Source: Arthrobacter terrae
Lineage (GTDB): Bacteria; Actinomycetota; Actinomycetes; Actinomycetales; Micrococcaceae
Assembly: GCF_015708085.1 (NCBI RefSeq)
Contig: NZ_JADNYM010000008.1
Coordinates: forward strand, 1 to 64,000
DNA: 64,000 bases
Reading direction: 5' to 3'
Shown here piece by piece: positions 34,480 to 42,443 of the stretch. The first letter of the stretch is position 1. Each line of letters starts with the position of its first letter. Both the position numbers and the translations under genes were made by a program. The notes below the pieces were generated by a model. That model made no database searches. It saw only the letters and a list, made by a program, of their open reading frames with translations, and had not been told where the DNA came from.

Positions 34480-35271
34480 ATGATTGACAAAGTCGTCCAC
34501 AGCGCCGCGGAAGCCGTAGCCGATATCCGCGATGGTGCCTCCTTGGCCGTCGGCGGATTCGGGCTGTGCGGTATTCCCGTGGCACTGATCGCCGCACTGC
34601 ATGATCAGGGCACCACCGATCTGGAGACCATCAGCAATAACTGCGGCGTCGATGACTGGGGGCTGGGCATCCTGCTGTCGGACGGCCGCATTCGACGTAC
34701 CATTTCGTCCTATGTTGGCGAAAACAAGGAGTTTGCACGGCAGTTCCTCGCCGGCGAGCTGGAAGTCGAGCTCACCCCGCAGGGCACGCTGGCGGAGAAG
34801 CTGCGGGCCGGTGGCGCCGGTATTCCGGCGTTCTACACCACCGCCGGCGTCGGCACGCAGGTCAGCGAGGGAGGCCTGCCGCGCAAGTACGACGGCGGCG
34901 GGAACGTAGCGGTTGCCTCCGAACCCAAGGAGGTGCGCAGCTTTGCCGGTGCAGACTACGTGCTCGAGGAATCTGTCACGCCCGACTTCGCATTGGTGCA
35001 TGCGCTAAAGGGGGACCGGCACGGAAACCTGGTGTTCCATGCAACCGCCATGAACTTCAACCCGCTCTGCGCGATGGCAGGCAAGATCACTATCGCGGAG
35101 GTAGAGGAACTGGTGGAACCGGGGCAGCTGGATCCGGAACACATTCACGTGCCCGGCATCTTCGTCCAACGGGTGGTCCATGTTCCCGCGGGCGCGCCGC
35201 ACAGCGAGAAGCGAATTGAGAAGCGCACCGTCTCCGCTCCCGACTCCACGACCGCAACTAAGGGAGCATGA
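34480..35271 (+). CDS. scoA: 3-oxoacid CoA-transferase subunit A
   Basis: A protein of 263 residues. The glycine-rich CoA-site motif [20 protein letters not shown] is near the N-terminus, and [20 protein letters not shown] follows around residue 115, both family signatures. It moves CoA between succinyl-CoA and acetoacetate, so it can activate the acetoacetate formed at the end of leucine breakdown. It starts with ATG behind GGAAAGG. scoB follows after one base. The C-terminal 20 residues (Ser/Thr/Ala) extend past the usual end. Confidence 0.93.
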   Translation: MIDKVVHSAAEAVADIRDGASLAVGGFGLCGIPVALIAALHDQGTTDLETISNNCGVDDWGLGILLSDGRIRRTISSYVGENKEFARQFLAGELEVELTPQGTLAEKLRAGGAGIPAFYTTAGVGTQVSEGGLPRKYDGGGNVAVASEPKEVRSFAGADYVLEESVTPDFALVHALKGDRHGNLVFHATAMNFNPLCAMAGKITIAEVEELVEPGQLDPEHIHVPGIFVQRVVHVPAGAPHSEKRIEKRTVSAPDSTTATKGA

Positions 35272-35272
35272 G

Positions 35273-35926
35273 ATGGCATTGACCCGCAACGAACTCGCGG
35301 CACGGGTGGCTATGGAACTGACCAATGGTCAGTATGTGAATCTGGGCATCGGGATGCCAACCCTGATTCCCAACTACATCCCGGCCGACGTCGAGGTTGT
35401 GCTGCATTCCGAAAACGGGATCCTCGGTACCGGACCATATCCCACCGAGGAAAACGTCGACCCGGATTTGATCAATGCCGGGAAGGAAACCGTCACGGTC
35501 AATAAGGGTGCGGCGTTCTTCGATTCTGCGGCGTCCTTCGGCATGGTCCGCGGCGGCCACGTGGATGTGGCGGTGCTCGGTGCCATGGAGGTGGCCGAAA
35601 ACGGCGACCTGGCCAACTGGATGATCCCGGGCAAGATGGTCAAAGGGATGGGCGGCGCCATGGACCTGGTCTTCGGCGCGAAACGGCTGATCATCATGAT
35701 GGAACATACAGACCGCAGCGGTAAGCCCAAGATTGTGCAGCGTTGTACTCTGCCGCTGACAGGCAAGGGATGCGTGGACCGTATCATCACCGATTTGGCC
35801 GTGATCGACGTGACGGAGGATGGCCTGGTGCTGCGCGAAGTCGCGCCGGGAGTCACCCTTGATGAAGTCGTGGCCGCGACCGGTGCGGAACTGGAGATCG
35901 AAATCCATAACGAGGATGACGTATGA
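35273..35926 (+). CDS. scoB: 3-oxoacid CoA-transferase subunit B
   Basis: A protein of 217 residues. [18 protein letters not shown] opens it, and the catalytic Glu lies in [16 protein letters not shown] (the SENG motif). [20 protein letters not shown] and [20 protein letters not shown] are further hallmarks. It forms the heteromeric transferase with ScoA. ATG 35273 sits in GAGATG right after the scoA stop; the reading frame is open further upstream only because it overlaps scoA. Its stop overlaps the MaoC start (ATGA at 35923). Confidence 0.95.
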   Translation: MALTRNELAARVAMELTNGQYVNLGIGMPTLIPNYIPADVEVVLHSENGILGTGPYPTEENVDPDLINAGKETVTVNKGAAFFDSAASFGMVRGGHVDVAVLGAMEVAENGDLANWMIPGKMVKGMGGAMDLVFGAKRLIIMMEHTDRSGKPKIVQRCTLPLTGKGCVDRIITDLAVIDVTEDGLVLREVAPGVTLDEVVAATGAELEIEIHNEDDV

Positions 35927-36432
35927 GTGAACAGCCGGTGGTGGAGCAGCGTGGACTCTACTTCGACGAACTGGACGTCGGTGTCGTCTACGCCCATAAA
36001 CCCGGTCGTACGGTCACCGAAGCGGACAACGTTCTCTTTACCACCATGACCATGAATACTCAGGCCCTGCACTTGGACGCGGCGTGGAGTTCCACCCAGC
36101 CATTCGGGCAGCGGCTGATGAATTCGATGTTCACCCTTGCCACCGTCGTCGGCCAGTCCGTCACCCAGCTGACGCAAGGCACCATCGTGGCGCAGCTGGG
36201 ACTGACCGACGTGAAATTTCCGCACCCGATGTACCACGGCGACACCCTCTATACGCAGACCGTAATTACCGCCAAGAGGCTCTCCGCCTCCCGTCCGGGG
36301 CAGGGAATTGTCACCATGGCGCACACCGGCCGGAACCAGCACGGGGTAGTGGTGGCAACACTGGAGCGCAGCTGCCTGATGTGGACCGCGGAAGGGCACA
36401 TCGCAGCGGAGTCCCAGAAGGGCGCATCATGA
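35923..36432 (+). CDS. MaoC-like hydratase (3-methylglutaconyl-CoA hydratase role proposed)
   Basis: A protein of 169 residues, a single hot-dog hydratase domain. The active-site helix region reads [17 protein letters not shown], where Asn and His occupy the positions of the Asp/His pair of R-specific hydratases. [20 protein letters not shown] is the second conserved block. M. tuberculosis Rv2499c occupies the same place between acyl-CoA dehydrogenase and CitE genes. In the leucine route the missing step is hydration of 3-methylglutaconyl-CoA to HMG-CoA; in itaconate breakdown it would hydrate an unsaturated dicarboxyl-CoA. Four-base overlaps on both sides show tight coupling. Confidence 0.85.
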   Translation: MSEQPVVEQRGLYFDELDVGVVYAHKPGRTVTEADNVLFTTMTMNTQALHLDAAWSSTQPFGQRLMNSMFTLATVVGQSVTQLTQGTIVAQLGLTDVKFPHPMYHGDTLYTQTVITAKRLSASRPGQGIVTMAHTGRNQHGVVVATLERSCLMWTAEGHIAAESQKGAS

Positions 36433-37241
36433 GCTTCACCATGGGACCCGCCCTGCTCTTCTGCCCGGCGGACCGTCCGGAGCGCTATGCCAAGGCCGCA
36501 GACCGGGCAGATGCGGTGATCCTGGATCTTGAGGACGCCGTCGCCCCCGACGACAAGGCAAGCGCCCGCGGACACCTCATCGCCAACCCACTCGATCCAG
36601 GCCGGACAATCGTGCGGATCAACCCGCTCGGCACGCCTGACTCGGACGCCGACATGGCGGCACTGAAACAGACGCGTTACCGTACCATCATGGTGGCCAA
36701 GTCCGAGGACGCCGCAGCGCTGTCCGCGCTGGATGGCTTCGACGTCGTCGCGCTCTGTGAAACCGCCCGCGGAGTACTCCAGGCGCCGCAGATTGCCCAA
36801 GTCCCCAACGTCGTCGCACTGATGTGGGGCGCAGAGGATCTGGTGGCATCCCTTGGAGGCACCAGCAGCCGCGACGACGACGGCGGTTACCGCACCGTCG
36901 CCGCGCACGCCAGATCAAGCGTCCTGCTGGCAGCAGGCGCGTACGGTAAGACGGCAATCGACGCCGTTTACGTAAATATTCCTGATCTAAGCGGCCTGAC
37001 CTCGGAGGCCTGTGACGCCGTCGCCTCCGGTTTTGGAGCAACTGCCTGCATCCACCCCAACCAAGTCGCCGTCATCCGCGATGCTTACACCCCTGCGCCG
37101 GAGGACGTTGCGTTCGCGCGGGAGTTGCTCGCAGCCGCCGTCGCGGCAGGATCCGGTGTCTTTGCCTACAACGGCAAAATGATCGATGGCCCCATCCTCA
37201 AACACGCGCGCCAGACCCTGCGGCGTGCCGGAGTGCAATAA
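36429..37241 (+). CDS. CitE-like beta-hydroxyacyl-CoA lyase (HMG-CoA/citramalyl-CoA lyase role proposed)
   Basis: A 270-residue TIM-barrel protein of the HpcH/HpaI/CitE family. LFCPADRPERYAKAADRADA and VILDLEDAVAPDDKASAR open it. The metal-binding Glu lies in VALCETARGVLQA, and VALMWGAEDLVASLGG is the second metal-site region. In M. tuberculosis the homologous-position gene Rv2498c encodes a lyase acting on HMG-CoA and citramalyl-CoA, linking leucine and itaconate breakdown. Here it would supply the HMG-CoA lyase step, since no classical HMG-CoA lyase is in the operon. ATG overlaps the MaoC stop; it is the last gene of the operon. Confidence 0.87.
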   Translation: MSFTMGPALLFCPADRPERYAKAADRADAVILDLEDAVAPDDKASARGHLIANPLDPGRTIVRINPLGTPDSDADMAALKQTRYRTIMVAKSEDAAALSALDGFDVVALCETARGVLQAPQIAQVPNVVALMWGAEDLVASLGGTSSRDDDGGYRTVAAHARSSVLLAAGAYGKTAIDAVYVNIPDLSGLTSEACDAVASGFGATACIHPNQVAVIRDAYTPAPEDVAFARELLAAAVAAGSGVFAYNGKMIDGPILKHARQTLRRAGVQ

Positions 37242-37320
37242 CTTCAGGTGGAAGGCCGCGGGCCTGCGGCTCTTCTATTCGCGCGCATCTGTGACAAGCA
37301 ACAGCGACGCCCCGACCACA

Positions 37321-37557
37321 CTAGCGATCACCGTAGAACGATGAGGATATAGCTTCGTCGGGATCATCGAACGTTTCGTCGTCATACGCCGGCAGCTCAC
37401 GCAAGGCACCAATTACTACCGGCCGGTTCTGATGCAGCACAAGATCCACCAACGGTTTACCTGCCTTCGCAATCGTTACTGATTTGCCTGCGAGGACCTC
37501 CTCAATCAGGCGCGACAGGTTCGTTGTCGCTTCGTGGATGTTGACAGTGACGCGCAT
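37321..37557 (-). CDS. Orphan Phd/YefM-family antitoxin
   Basis: A protein of 78 residues starting MRVTVNIHEATTNLSRLIEE, then AGKSVTIAKAGKPLVDLV: the DNA-binding fold of Phd/YefM antitoxins of the kind paired with PIN-domain toxins. The acidic, Phe/Tyr-containing C-terminus (DDETFDDPDEAI, then SSSFYGD) is the usual toxin-binding part. No toxin follows: only 79 bases separate its stop from the convergent CitE-like gene. It is a solitary antitoxin, perhaps the survivor of a lost TA pair or an anti-addiction factor for a toxin elsewhere. Confidence 0.85.
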   Translation of the reverse strand: MRVTVNIHEATTNLSRLIEEVLAGKSVTIAKAGKPLVDLVLHQNRPVVIGALRELPAYDDETFDDPDEAISSSFYGDR

Positions 37558-37639
37558 AACAATATTTTACGGGGCCAAGTCGGAGTAAGCCCAGGACTAA
37601 TACCAGCCGTACGGGCAGCCGCACAGCAACCAGCCCGTC

Positions 37640-38035
37640 CTACGCCGGGACCGCCAGATAATTCAGCGCCTCAAGCGCGCAGCTTTGACTTAATGACCCG
37701 TCCAGTTGATACCAGCCGGCGCACTGGTCGAAGTCGTAGAGCCTGACCACGTGGTACAGCTCGGAGTGCTCGCCGGAGACCGCCAGCTCATTTTTGCTCA
37801 CATAAAAAGGTGTCTCAATACGTGCCCGAGTCGTTTTGACCTCAATGAGCCGTTCCTTGCCGCGGGGCTCGAACGACAAAACATCGTAGCCGGGTCCGTC
37901 TCCATGGGTTTGCGAAACATGCTCAACCCGTTCGGCCAGCCGAAACTTGCCCAGTGCATGCCCGCGGGCGAATTCGTGGACGAGCCCAGCCGCCTCGGCC
38001 GCATCCCAGAGAGGCGCGCCTGCCTCAGGCCGCAT
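37640..38035 (-). CDS. Stand-alone DUF3883 (NOV C-terminal-like) protein
   Basis: A protein of 131 residues that is almost only a DUF3883 domain: LAERVEHVSQTHGDGPGYDV, then ERLIEVKTTRARIETPFYVS and KNELAVSGEHSELYHVVRLY. GYD and the E-x-K in IEVKTT resemble the Asp...Glu-x-Lys core of PD-(D/E)xK nuclease folds. DUF3883 is usually the C-terminal part of large helicase- or ATPase-containing proteins, so this is either a short natural form or a remnant. The start overlaps the MNT gene stop by 11 bases. DNase function is inference. Confidence 0.7.
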   Translation of the reverse strand: MRPEAGAPLWDAAEAAGLVHEFARGHALGKFRLAERVEHVSQTHGDGPGYDVLSFEPRGKERLIEVKTTRARIETPFYVSKNELAVSGEHSELYHVVRLYDFDQCAGWYQLDGSLSQSCALEALNYLAVPA

Positions 38036-38330
38036 AGATATCCTGTGCGCTCCCGAAGGCCGACGCCTTGAAGAACGGGTTCTTCACCGAGCGCTCCGTG
38101 ACGAGGTCGACTCCCCGGCCGACGATCCGCTCCAGCTCGAACTTCAGATCGAAGTAGTCGTGGAACAGGTTCTCCCGCTCCGGTCGGAAGACGACGAGGA
38201 AGTCGACATCGCTCGTCTCCGGATCGAACCGGTGCGTGAGCACCGAGCCGAAGACGCGGAGCCGCTCCACGCCGTACCGCTGGCAGGCGCTCCGGATCGC
38301 CTCGATGTCGAGCAGCACGGCGAATTCCAT
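38025..38330 (-). CDS. Minimal nucleotidyltransferase (MNT) domain protein
   Basis: A protein of 101 residues with the polymerase-beta-like nucleotidyltransferase motif: RVFGSVLTHRFDPETSDVDF followed by LVVF, in which GS and DVD are the nucleotide/metal-binding elements. VDLVTERSVKNPFFKASAF is the conserved tail region. Such MNT proteins are commonly antitoxins of HEPN toxins (type VII systems), which they silence by adding AMP. No HEPN gene is present; the following gene encodes a DUF3883 protein and overlaps by 11 bases. ATG 38330 begins the domain. Confidence 0.85.
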   Translation of the reverse strand: MEFAVLLDIEAIRSACQRYGVERLRVFGSVLTHRFDPETSDVDFLVVFRPERENLFHDYFDLKFELERIVGRGVDLVTERSVKNPFFKASAFGSAQDIYAA

Positions 38331-38661
38331 GCATCCAGTCTCGCAGATCAGGTGCGGCTCGGCGAGGCAACCCGCAAGAGACGGTCGCAGACGGATCCCT
38401 GACCCCGGCGCCTCGCGGCGGCATCCGCGGCGACACCCCGCACTGCGCGAACACGTGAGCCGATAGGCACAGCCTGCCCCGCTGAACCAGCCTGGGCCGC
38501 ACACTCCACTGTAGGTGGATAGATTTTGTCGGGAGTGATCACTTCGAGTAGCGGCGCGCATATCCCGTCGGCCCAGAAGCGCACTGCCAACAGCCGAGAA
38601 GGCGCGACTCGGCCGGATCGCCCAATAGTTCCGCGCCGCATAATGCACTTCCACCGGTAGT
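38331..38661. other. Gene-free segment between MNT gene and fic remnant
   Basis: About 330 bases. Several frames are open on the minus strand, but none has a recognisable family. One frame reads LLAVRFWADGICAPLLEVIT, which was not assignable. It probably contains deletion-scarred DNA where the distal part of the fic gene used to be. Confidence 0.4.
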
Positions 38662-38870
38662 GACCCTCTCGTAGTGGAAGGCCAACCGTTCTACGAACTG
38701 GGTGCGGGCCATTCCTTTGAGGTGGCTGTCCGTGGCAAGGTCGTCAAAAAAAATTTGCCGCAGCGGTTCCGATGAAACCCCCTGGGCGGGAAGAATTGTG
38801 CTCCGGAGATGTTCTTCTTCACGTTAATGGTGCGGATTTGGTAGGAATCGGTGTTTTTAGGCGAGCCCAT
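38662..38870 (-). pseudogene. Remnant of a VbhT-type Fic toxin gene
   Basis: ATG at 38870 overlaps the end of the upstream VbhA-like antitoxin by 14 bases, the normal layout. The first ten residues (MGSPKNTDSY) look like a Fic N-terminus. They run directly into QIRTINVKKNISGAQFFPPR, which belongs some 60 residues later, so an internal in-frame segment has been lost. Near the GGGGG run at 38779-38783 homology moves to the next frame: SSEPLRQIFFDDLATDSHLK, GMARTQFVERLAFHYERV. The catalytic HxFx(D/E)GNGR motif that should come next is missing. The toxin must be inactive. Confidence 0.75.
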
Positions 38871-39048
38871 ACTTAGCACGGACCCGATCAACAAGTTCGT
38901 TTGAATCGATGGTCCCGGCGATGTAGGAATTAGCATCCGCGCGGGTCGCCTCTGGAACAGTCAGGCCCGCAATTTCTCCACTGTGGATGGTGGGCTCCAC
39001 GATTTCAGCGCACGCTTCAGCCAGGGGCACAACTTGGTCCTTATCCAT
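38857..39048 (-). CDS. VbhA-like antitoxin of the lost Fic toxin
   Basis: A protein of 63 residues ending TRADANSYIAGTIDSNELVD, RVRAKYGLA, the C-terminal pattern of VbhA-family antitoxins. In the family an [ST]xxxE[GN] inhibitory motif precedes a Leu; the matching segment here is HSGEIAGL, so Ala stands where the inhibitory Glu is expected, with a Glu two residues earlier. It may no longer inhibit Fic proteins. ATG 39048 is chosen by family length; an in-frame ATG at 39087 exists. The ribosome site is weak. Confidence 0.7.
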   Translation of the reverse strand: MDKDQVVPLAEACAEIVEPTIHSGEIAGLTVPEATRADANSYIAGTIDSNELVDRVRAKYGLA

Positions 39049-39127
39049 GGTCCATTGTCCGGGACCTCGGTCAAGCTGCACGGGCAATCTGGGGTGCGAG
39101 CCGGTGCGTTCTGCGCAGTGCGCGGCG

Positions 39128-39163
39128 CTAATCCTGCGCAGGGTGCGCCCTGCGCAGGATTAG
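39128..39163. repeat. Perfect 16-bp hairpin with TGCGCAG boxes
   Basis: CTAATCCTGCGCAGGG (39128-39143) and its exact reverse complement (39148-39163) surround TGCG. CTGCGCAG boxes also occur at about 39111 and 39172 on either side. It lies between the VbhA-like antitoxin and the end of the aldo/keto reductase gene. There is no U tract. It may be a repeat-family element, a terminator, or an excision scar. Confidence 0.7.
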
Positions 39164-39184
39164 GAACCAACTCTGCGCAGCTTT

Positions 39185-40195
39185 TTAGGCCTCGCGGGAT
39201 TTGGGCGAGCTGTCGTTGGTTTTGTCGGGATCGCGCTCGGCCAGGGAACCGATCGCGTCGTCGATCTTGGCCAGGACATCCTCGTCGAGTTTTACGCCGG
39301 CGGCCTTGACATTGGAGGCCACCTGCTCGGGGCGGGAAGCACCGATGATGGCTGAAGCCACGTTCTTGTTCTGCAGGACCCAGGCGATGGCGAGCTGAGC
39401 CATGCTCAGTCCTGCCTGATCGGCAATCGGCTGAAGCTTCTGCACTCCGGTGAGGACGTCGTCGGACATCCAACGTTTGATCATATTCGCGCCGCCCTTC
39501 TCATCCGTGGCGCGGCTGCCTTCCGGTGCTGGCTGTCCGGGCTGGTACTTGCCGGTCAGCACGCCCTGGGCGATGGGGGACCAGACAATCTGGGACAGGC
39601 CCAGTTCTTCCGAGACGGGGACTACTTTTTCCTCGATAACACGCCAGAGCATGGAGTACTGCGGCTGGTTGGAGATCAGCTGCACACCCAGATCTTTGGC
39701 GAGCGCATGGCCGGCGCGGATCTGCTCTTCGGTCCATTCGCTGACGCCGATGTAGAGTGCCTTCCCGGCCCGGACCACGTCGGCGAAGGCCTGCATGGTC
39801 TCCTCCAAAGGCGTTTCCACGTCATAGCGGTGCGCCTGGTACAGGTCGACGTAGTCCGTCTGCAGCCGGTGCAGCGAGCCATCGATGGATTCCATGATGT
39901 GTTTGCGGGACAGCCCGACGTCGTTGTGCCCCTTAGGGCCGGTGGGGCCGAAGACCTTGGTGAAGATTTCCAGGGATTGGCGGCGCTCGCCCTTCAGCGC
40001 TTCACCGAGAACCGTTTCCGCGGCCGTGTTGGCGTAGACATCCGCAGTGTCGAAGGTGCTGACGCCGGCATCCAACGCGGCGCGGACGCATTGGCCGGCT
40101 ACGTCGTTTTCCACCTGGGAGCCGTGCGTGAGCCAGTTGCCGTAGGTGATTTCGGAGATCTTGAGACCGCTGTTGCCGAGGTACCTGAATTCCAT
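39185..40195 (-). CDS. Aldo/keto reductase (KCNAB/YghZ-like)
   Basis: A 336-residue TIM-barrel NADP(H) oxidoreductase. MEFRYLGNSGLKISEITYGN opens it. The catalytic residues are visible: Asp in STFDTADVYANTAAE with Tyr of VYAN, Lys in IFTKVF, and His in LYQAHRYD. IVWSPIAQGVLTGKYQPGQP and IIGASRPEQVASNVKA form the cofactor side. It resembles the potassium-channel beta-subunit/YghZ branch, which reduces aldehydes such as methylglyoxal. It stands alone; regulation unknown. Confidence 0.92.
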   Translation of the reverse strand: MEFRYLGNSGLKISEITYGNWLTHGSQVENDVAGQCVRAALDAGVSTFDTADVYANTAAETVLGEALKGERRQSLEIFTKVFGPTGPKGHNDVGLSRKHIMESIDGSLHRLQTDYVDLYQAHRYDVETPLEETMQAFADVVRAGKALYIGVSEWTEEQIRAGHALAKDLGVQLISNQPQYSMLWRVIEEKVVPVSEELGLSQIVWSPIAQGVLTGKYQPGQPAPEGSRATDEKGGANMIKRWMSDDVLTGVQKLQPIADQAGLSMAQLAIAWVLQNKNVASAIIGASRPEQVASNVKAAGVKLDEDVLAKIDDAIGSLAERDPDKTNDSSPKSREA

Positions 40196-40387
40196 GGGTC
40201 ATTCCTGCTTCCGCTGATGTCTTTGATGAAGGGCCGTTTCGTGCGCCTGCAATAAAAACGCCGACGGCAAAGGGCCAGTTCCAGCCTATGCCCGCCGGAG
40301 GCTCCCCGTCCCAGACTGCCGCGATGGCAGTAGCGATGGTAGAGCCTTACGCTGGAGTAAGGAATGCCGACAATGGTAATATTTACT

Positions 40388-40702
40388 ATGGCCATCGCAA
40401 AGTTGACGTCCAAAGGGCAAATAACCGTCCCACTCGAGGTACGCAAACGACTAGGTCTGCGGCCCGGAAGCCGGCTCGATTTCGTGCAGACCTCAGACGG
40501 CGGATACACGCTGGAGGCGCTGGGCGGCTCGCTTAGTTCCTTGGAGGGGATGTTCCGCTCGGTTGGGACGGCGACGCCGGTCTCCATCGAGGAGATGGAT
40601 GATGCAATTGCCGCTGAATCCGCGGCGTCGGCGTTCCCGCACGTCCCGGACGAGGCGGACAGTGCCTCCGCGGCGGATTTTGCACCGGGCCACGGGGCAT
40701 GA
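40388..40702 (+). CDS. vapB: VapB antitoxin, AbrB type
   Basis: A protein of 104 residues. The N-terminus, AIAKLTSKGQITVPLEVRKR followed by LGLRPGSRLDF, is the AbrB/SpoVT swapped-hairpin DNA-binding domain. The C-terminal half is acidic and Ala-rich, typical of the toxin-binding region. Starts at 40373 and 40364 are also in frame, and TAAGGA (40358-40363) would suit 40373 best; 40388 begins the domain. GTAA-TAT-TTAC just upstream (40376-40386) is a small palindrome that could be an operator. The stop overlaps vapC by four bases. Confidence 0.9.
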   Translation: MAIAKLTSKGQITVPLEVRKRLGLRPGSRLDFVQTSDGGYTLEALGGSLSSLEGMFRSVGTATPVSIEEMDDAIAAESAASAFPHVPDEADSASAADFAPGHGA

Positions 40703-41091
40703 TCGGACTGGACACCAACGTTCTGGTCAGGTATCTCGTTCAGGATGACCCGAAGCAGTCCCAGCTGGCCTCCCAGCTGATGTCCGGGTTCACGTCAGCT
40801 GATCCGGGATACCTCTCGCTCATTGTCCTCGTGGAGACAATATGGGTCTTACGCCGATCGTACAAGCTCGATCCACGGGATATTTCGCGCGCCATTCTTA
40901 AACTCTCCTCCGCCGAAGAAATCCTTGTGGAGTCGCCGGAGATGGTCCGTAGGGCAGCCAGGGAGAGCGCCGGGGGAGCGGATTTTGCTGATGCCCTCAT
41001 TGTATTGAGCGGCCGGGACTCCGGGTGCGAGTACACCGCCACTTTTGATCAGCGCGCTGCCGAATTGGACGGGATGGAGCTGCTTCGCTGA
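40699..41091 (+). CDS. vapC: VapC toxin, PIN-domain ribonuclease
   Basis: A protein of 130 residues. The acidic catalytic residues of PIN nucleases are in place: Asp in MIGLDTNVLVRYL, Glu in LIVLVETIWVLRR, Asp in GGADFADALI and Asp in YTATFDQRA. VapC toxins cut specific RNAs, often tRNA or rRNA, and stop growth; VapB binds and blocks them. ATGA overlap with vapB is the classic coupled layout. No residue is missing, so this pair looks functional, unlike the neighbouring TA remains. Confidence 0.93.
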   Translation: MIGLDTNVLVRYLVQDDPKQSQLASQLMSGFTSADPGYLSLIVLVETIWVLRRSYKLDPRDISRAILKLSSAEEILVESPEMVRRAARESAGGADFADALIVLSGRDSGCEYTATFDQRAAELDGMELLR

Positions 41092-41179
41092 GCCTCCGGC
41101 CGCGTTGGGTGTCGGCCGGGGGGCAATCTTCGTCCGCCGGCTGTGAGCGCGTGGTGGCTTCTGCTGGAATAATGGAAGA

Positions 41180-42424
41180 ATGCACACTCACGGGGAACAC
41201 CATGCGCAGACCGCACCGCGGCAGATCATTCTCTTGGGGTCGACGGGTTCCATCGGCACGCAGGCCCTGGACGTCATCGACCGCGCCCGGCTCGAGGACG
41301 GCAGCCCGCGGTTCGAGGTACTCGCGCTCAGCGCCGGCGGGACGAATCCGCAGCTGCTGGCCACCCAGGCGGTCCGTACGCGTGCGGCGGCGGTGGGAAT
41401 CGCCACGGGCGACGGTGCGGCCCTGCAGGAAATGATCGACGACGCCGCCGCCGCGGCCGGAGTGCGCGGCTACCGGCCGGAGATCGTCACCGGACCGGAC
41501 GCCGCCACCCGCATCGCCGGCTGGTCGGCCCCCGGGCCGGGCATCGTCGTCGTGCTTAATGGCATTACCGGCTCCATCGGGTTGGCCCCGACGCTCGCGG
41601 CGCTGAAATCCGGTGCCCTGCTGGCCCTGGCCAATAAGGAGTCACTGATCGTCGGCGGGCAGCTGGTCAAGGATGCCGCCGCCGCCGGGCAACTGGTGCC
41701 GGTGGATTCGGAGCATTCCGCTTTGGCACAGTGCCTGCGCTCCGGCAGCGCAGCGGAAGTCGACCGGCTGATCCTCACGGCTTCCGGTGGCCCGTTCCGC
41801 GGCAAGAGCCGCGAGCAGCTGGCGGATGTCACTCCCGCACAGGCACTGCAGCATCCCACCTGGTCGATGGGCCCGATGGTAACCACGAACTCGGCCACGT
41901 TGGTGAACAAGGGGCTTGAACTGATTGAAGCGCACCTGCTTTTCGATGTCCCGTTGAACCGGATCGACGTCGTCGTACACCCGCAGTCGGTGGTGCATTC
42001 GATGGTGCAGTTCACGGACGGTTCCACCCTTGCGCAGTGCTCGCCCCCGGACATGCGCCTGGCTATCGCGCTGGGGCTGGCATGGCCGGACAGGGTTGCC
42101 GGTGCCGTGCCCGCGTGCGACTGGACCAAGGCGGCCAACTGGACCTTTGAGCCGCTGGATTCCCAGGCATTCCCCGCCGTTGAACTGGCTAAGACCTCGG
42201 CACAGCAGGGGAGTACTTTTCCCGCCGTCTACAACGCCGCGAACGAGCAGGCCGTGCACGCCTTTCACGAGGGAAGAATCGGTTTCCTGGACATTGTTGA
42301 GACTATTGAGCGGGTTCTCGGTGAGCACTCAGCGAATCCACAGCTCACACTCGATTCCGTGCTGGATGCTGAGGGTTGGGCACGAGCCCGCAGCACCGAG
42401 CGTTTAGCTCTGATCAGCCGCTAA
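41180..42424 (+). CDS. dxr: 1-deoxy-D-xylulose-5-phosphate reductoisomerase
   Basis: A 414-residue enzyme of the MEP isoprenoid pathway. The NADPH-binding motif [17 protein letters not shown] is near the N-terminus. The metal and substrate region has [12 protein letters not shown] and [13 protein letters not shown], and the flexible loop and C-terminal domain carry [23 protein letters not shown]-type segments. It converts DXP to MEP. It starts at ATG 41180 with GGAAGA nearby, 19 bases before the protease gene at its other end. ispG, another MEP-pathway gene, lies 5 kb downstream. Confidence 0.96.
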   Translation: MHTHGEHHAQTAPRQIILLGSTGSIGTQALDVIDRARLEDGSPRFEVLALSAGGTNPQLLATQAVRTRAAAVGIATGDGAALQEMIDDAAAAAGVRGYRPEIVTGPDAATRIAGWSAPGPGIVVVLNGITGSIGLAPTLAALKSGALLALANKESLIVGGQLVKDAAAAGQLVPVDSEHSALAQCLRSGSAAEVDRLILTASGGPFRGKSREQLADVTPAQALQHPTWSMGPMVTTNSATLVNKGLELIEAHLLFDVPLNRIDVVVHPQSVVHSMVQFTDGSTLAQCSPPDMRLAIALGLAWPDRVAGAVPACDWTKAANWTFEPLDSQAFPAVELAKTSAQQGSTFPAVYNAANEQAVHAFHEGRIGFLDIVETIERVLGEHSANPQLTLDSVLDAEGWARARSTERLALISR

Positions 42425-42443
42425 GCGAACCGGAAAGATCACT

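Noticed and set aside
38348-38641. A 97-codon frame upstream of the MNT gene, considered as a HEPN toxin or transposase fragment
   Set aside because: It has no R-x4-6-H HEPN motif, no DDE-type signature and no recognisable family.
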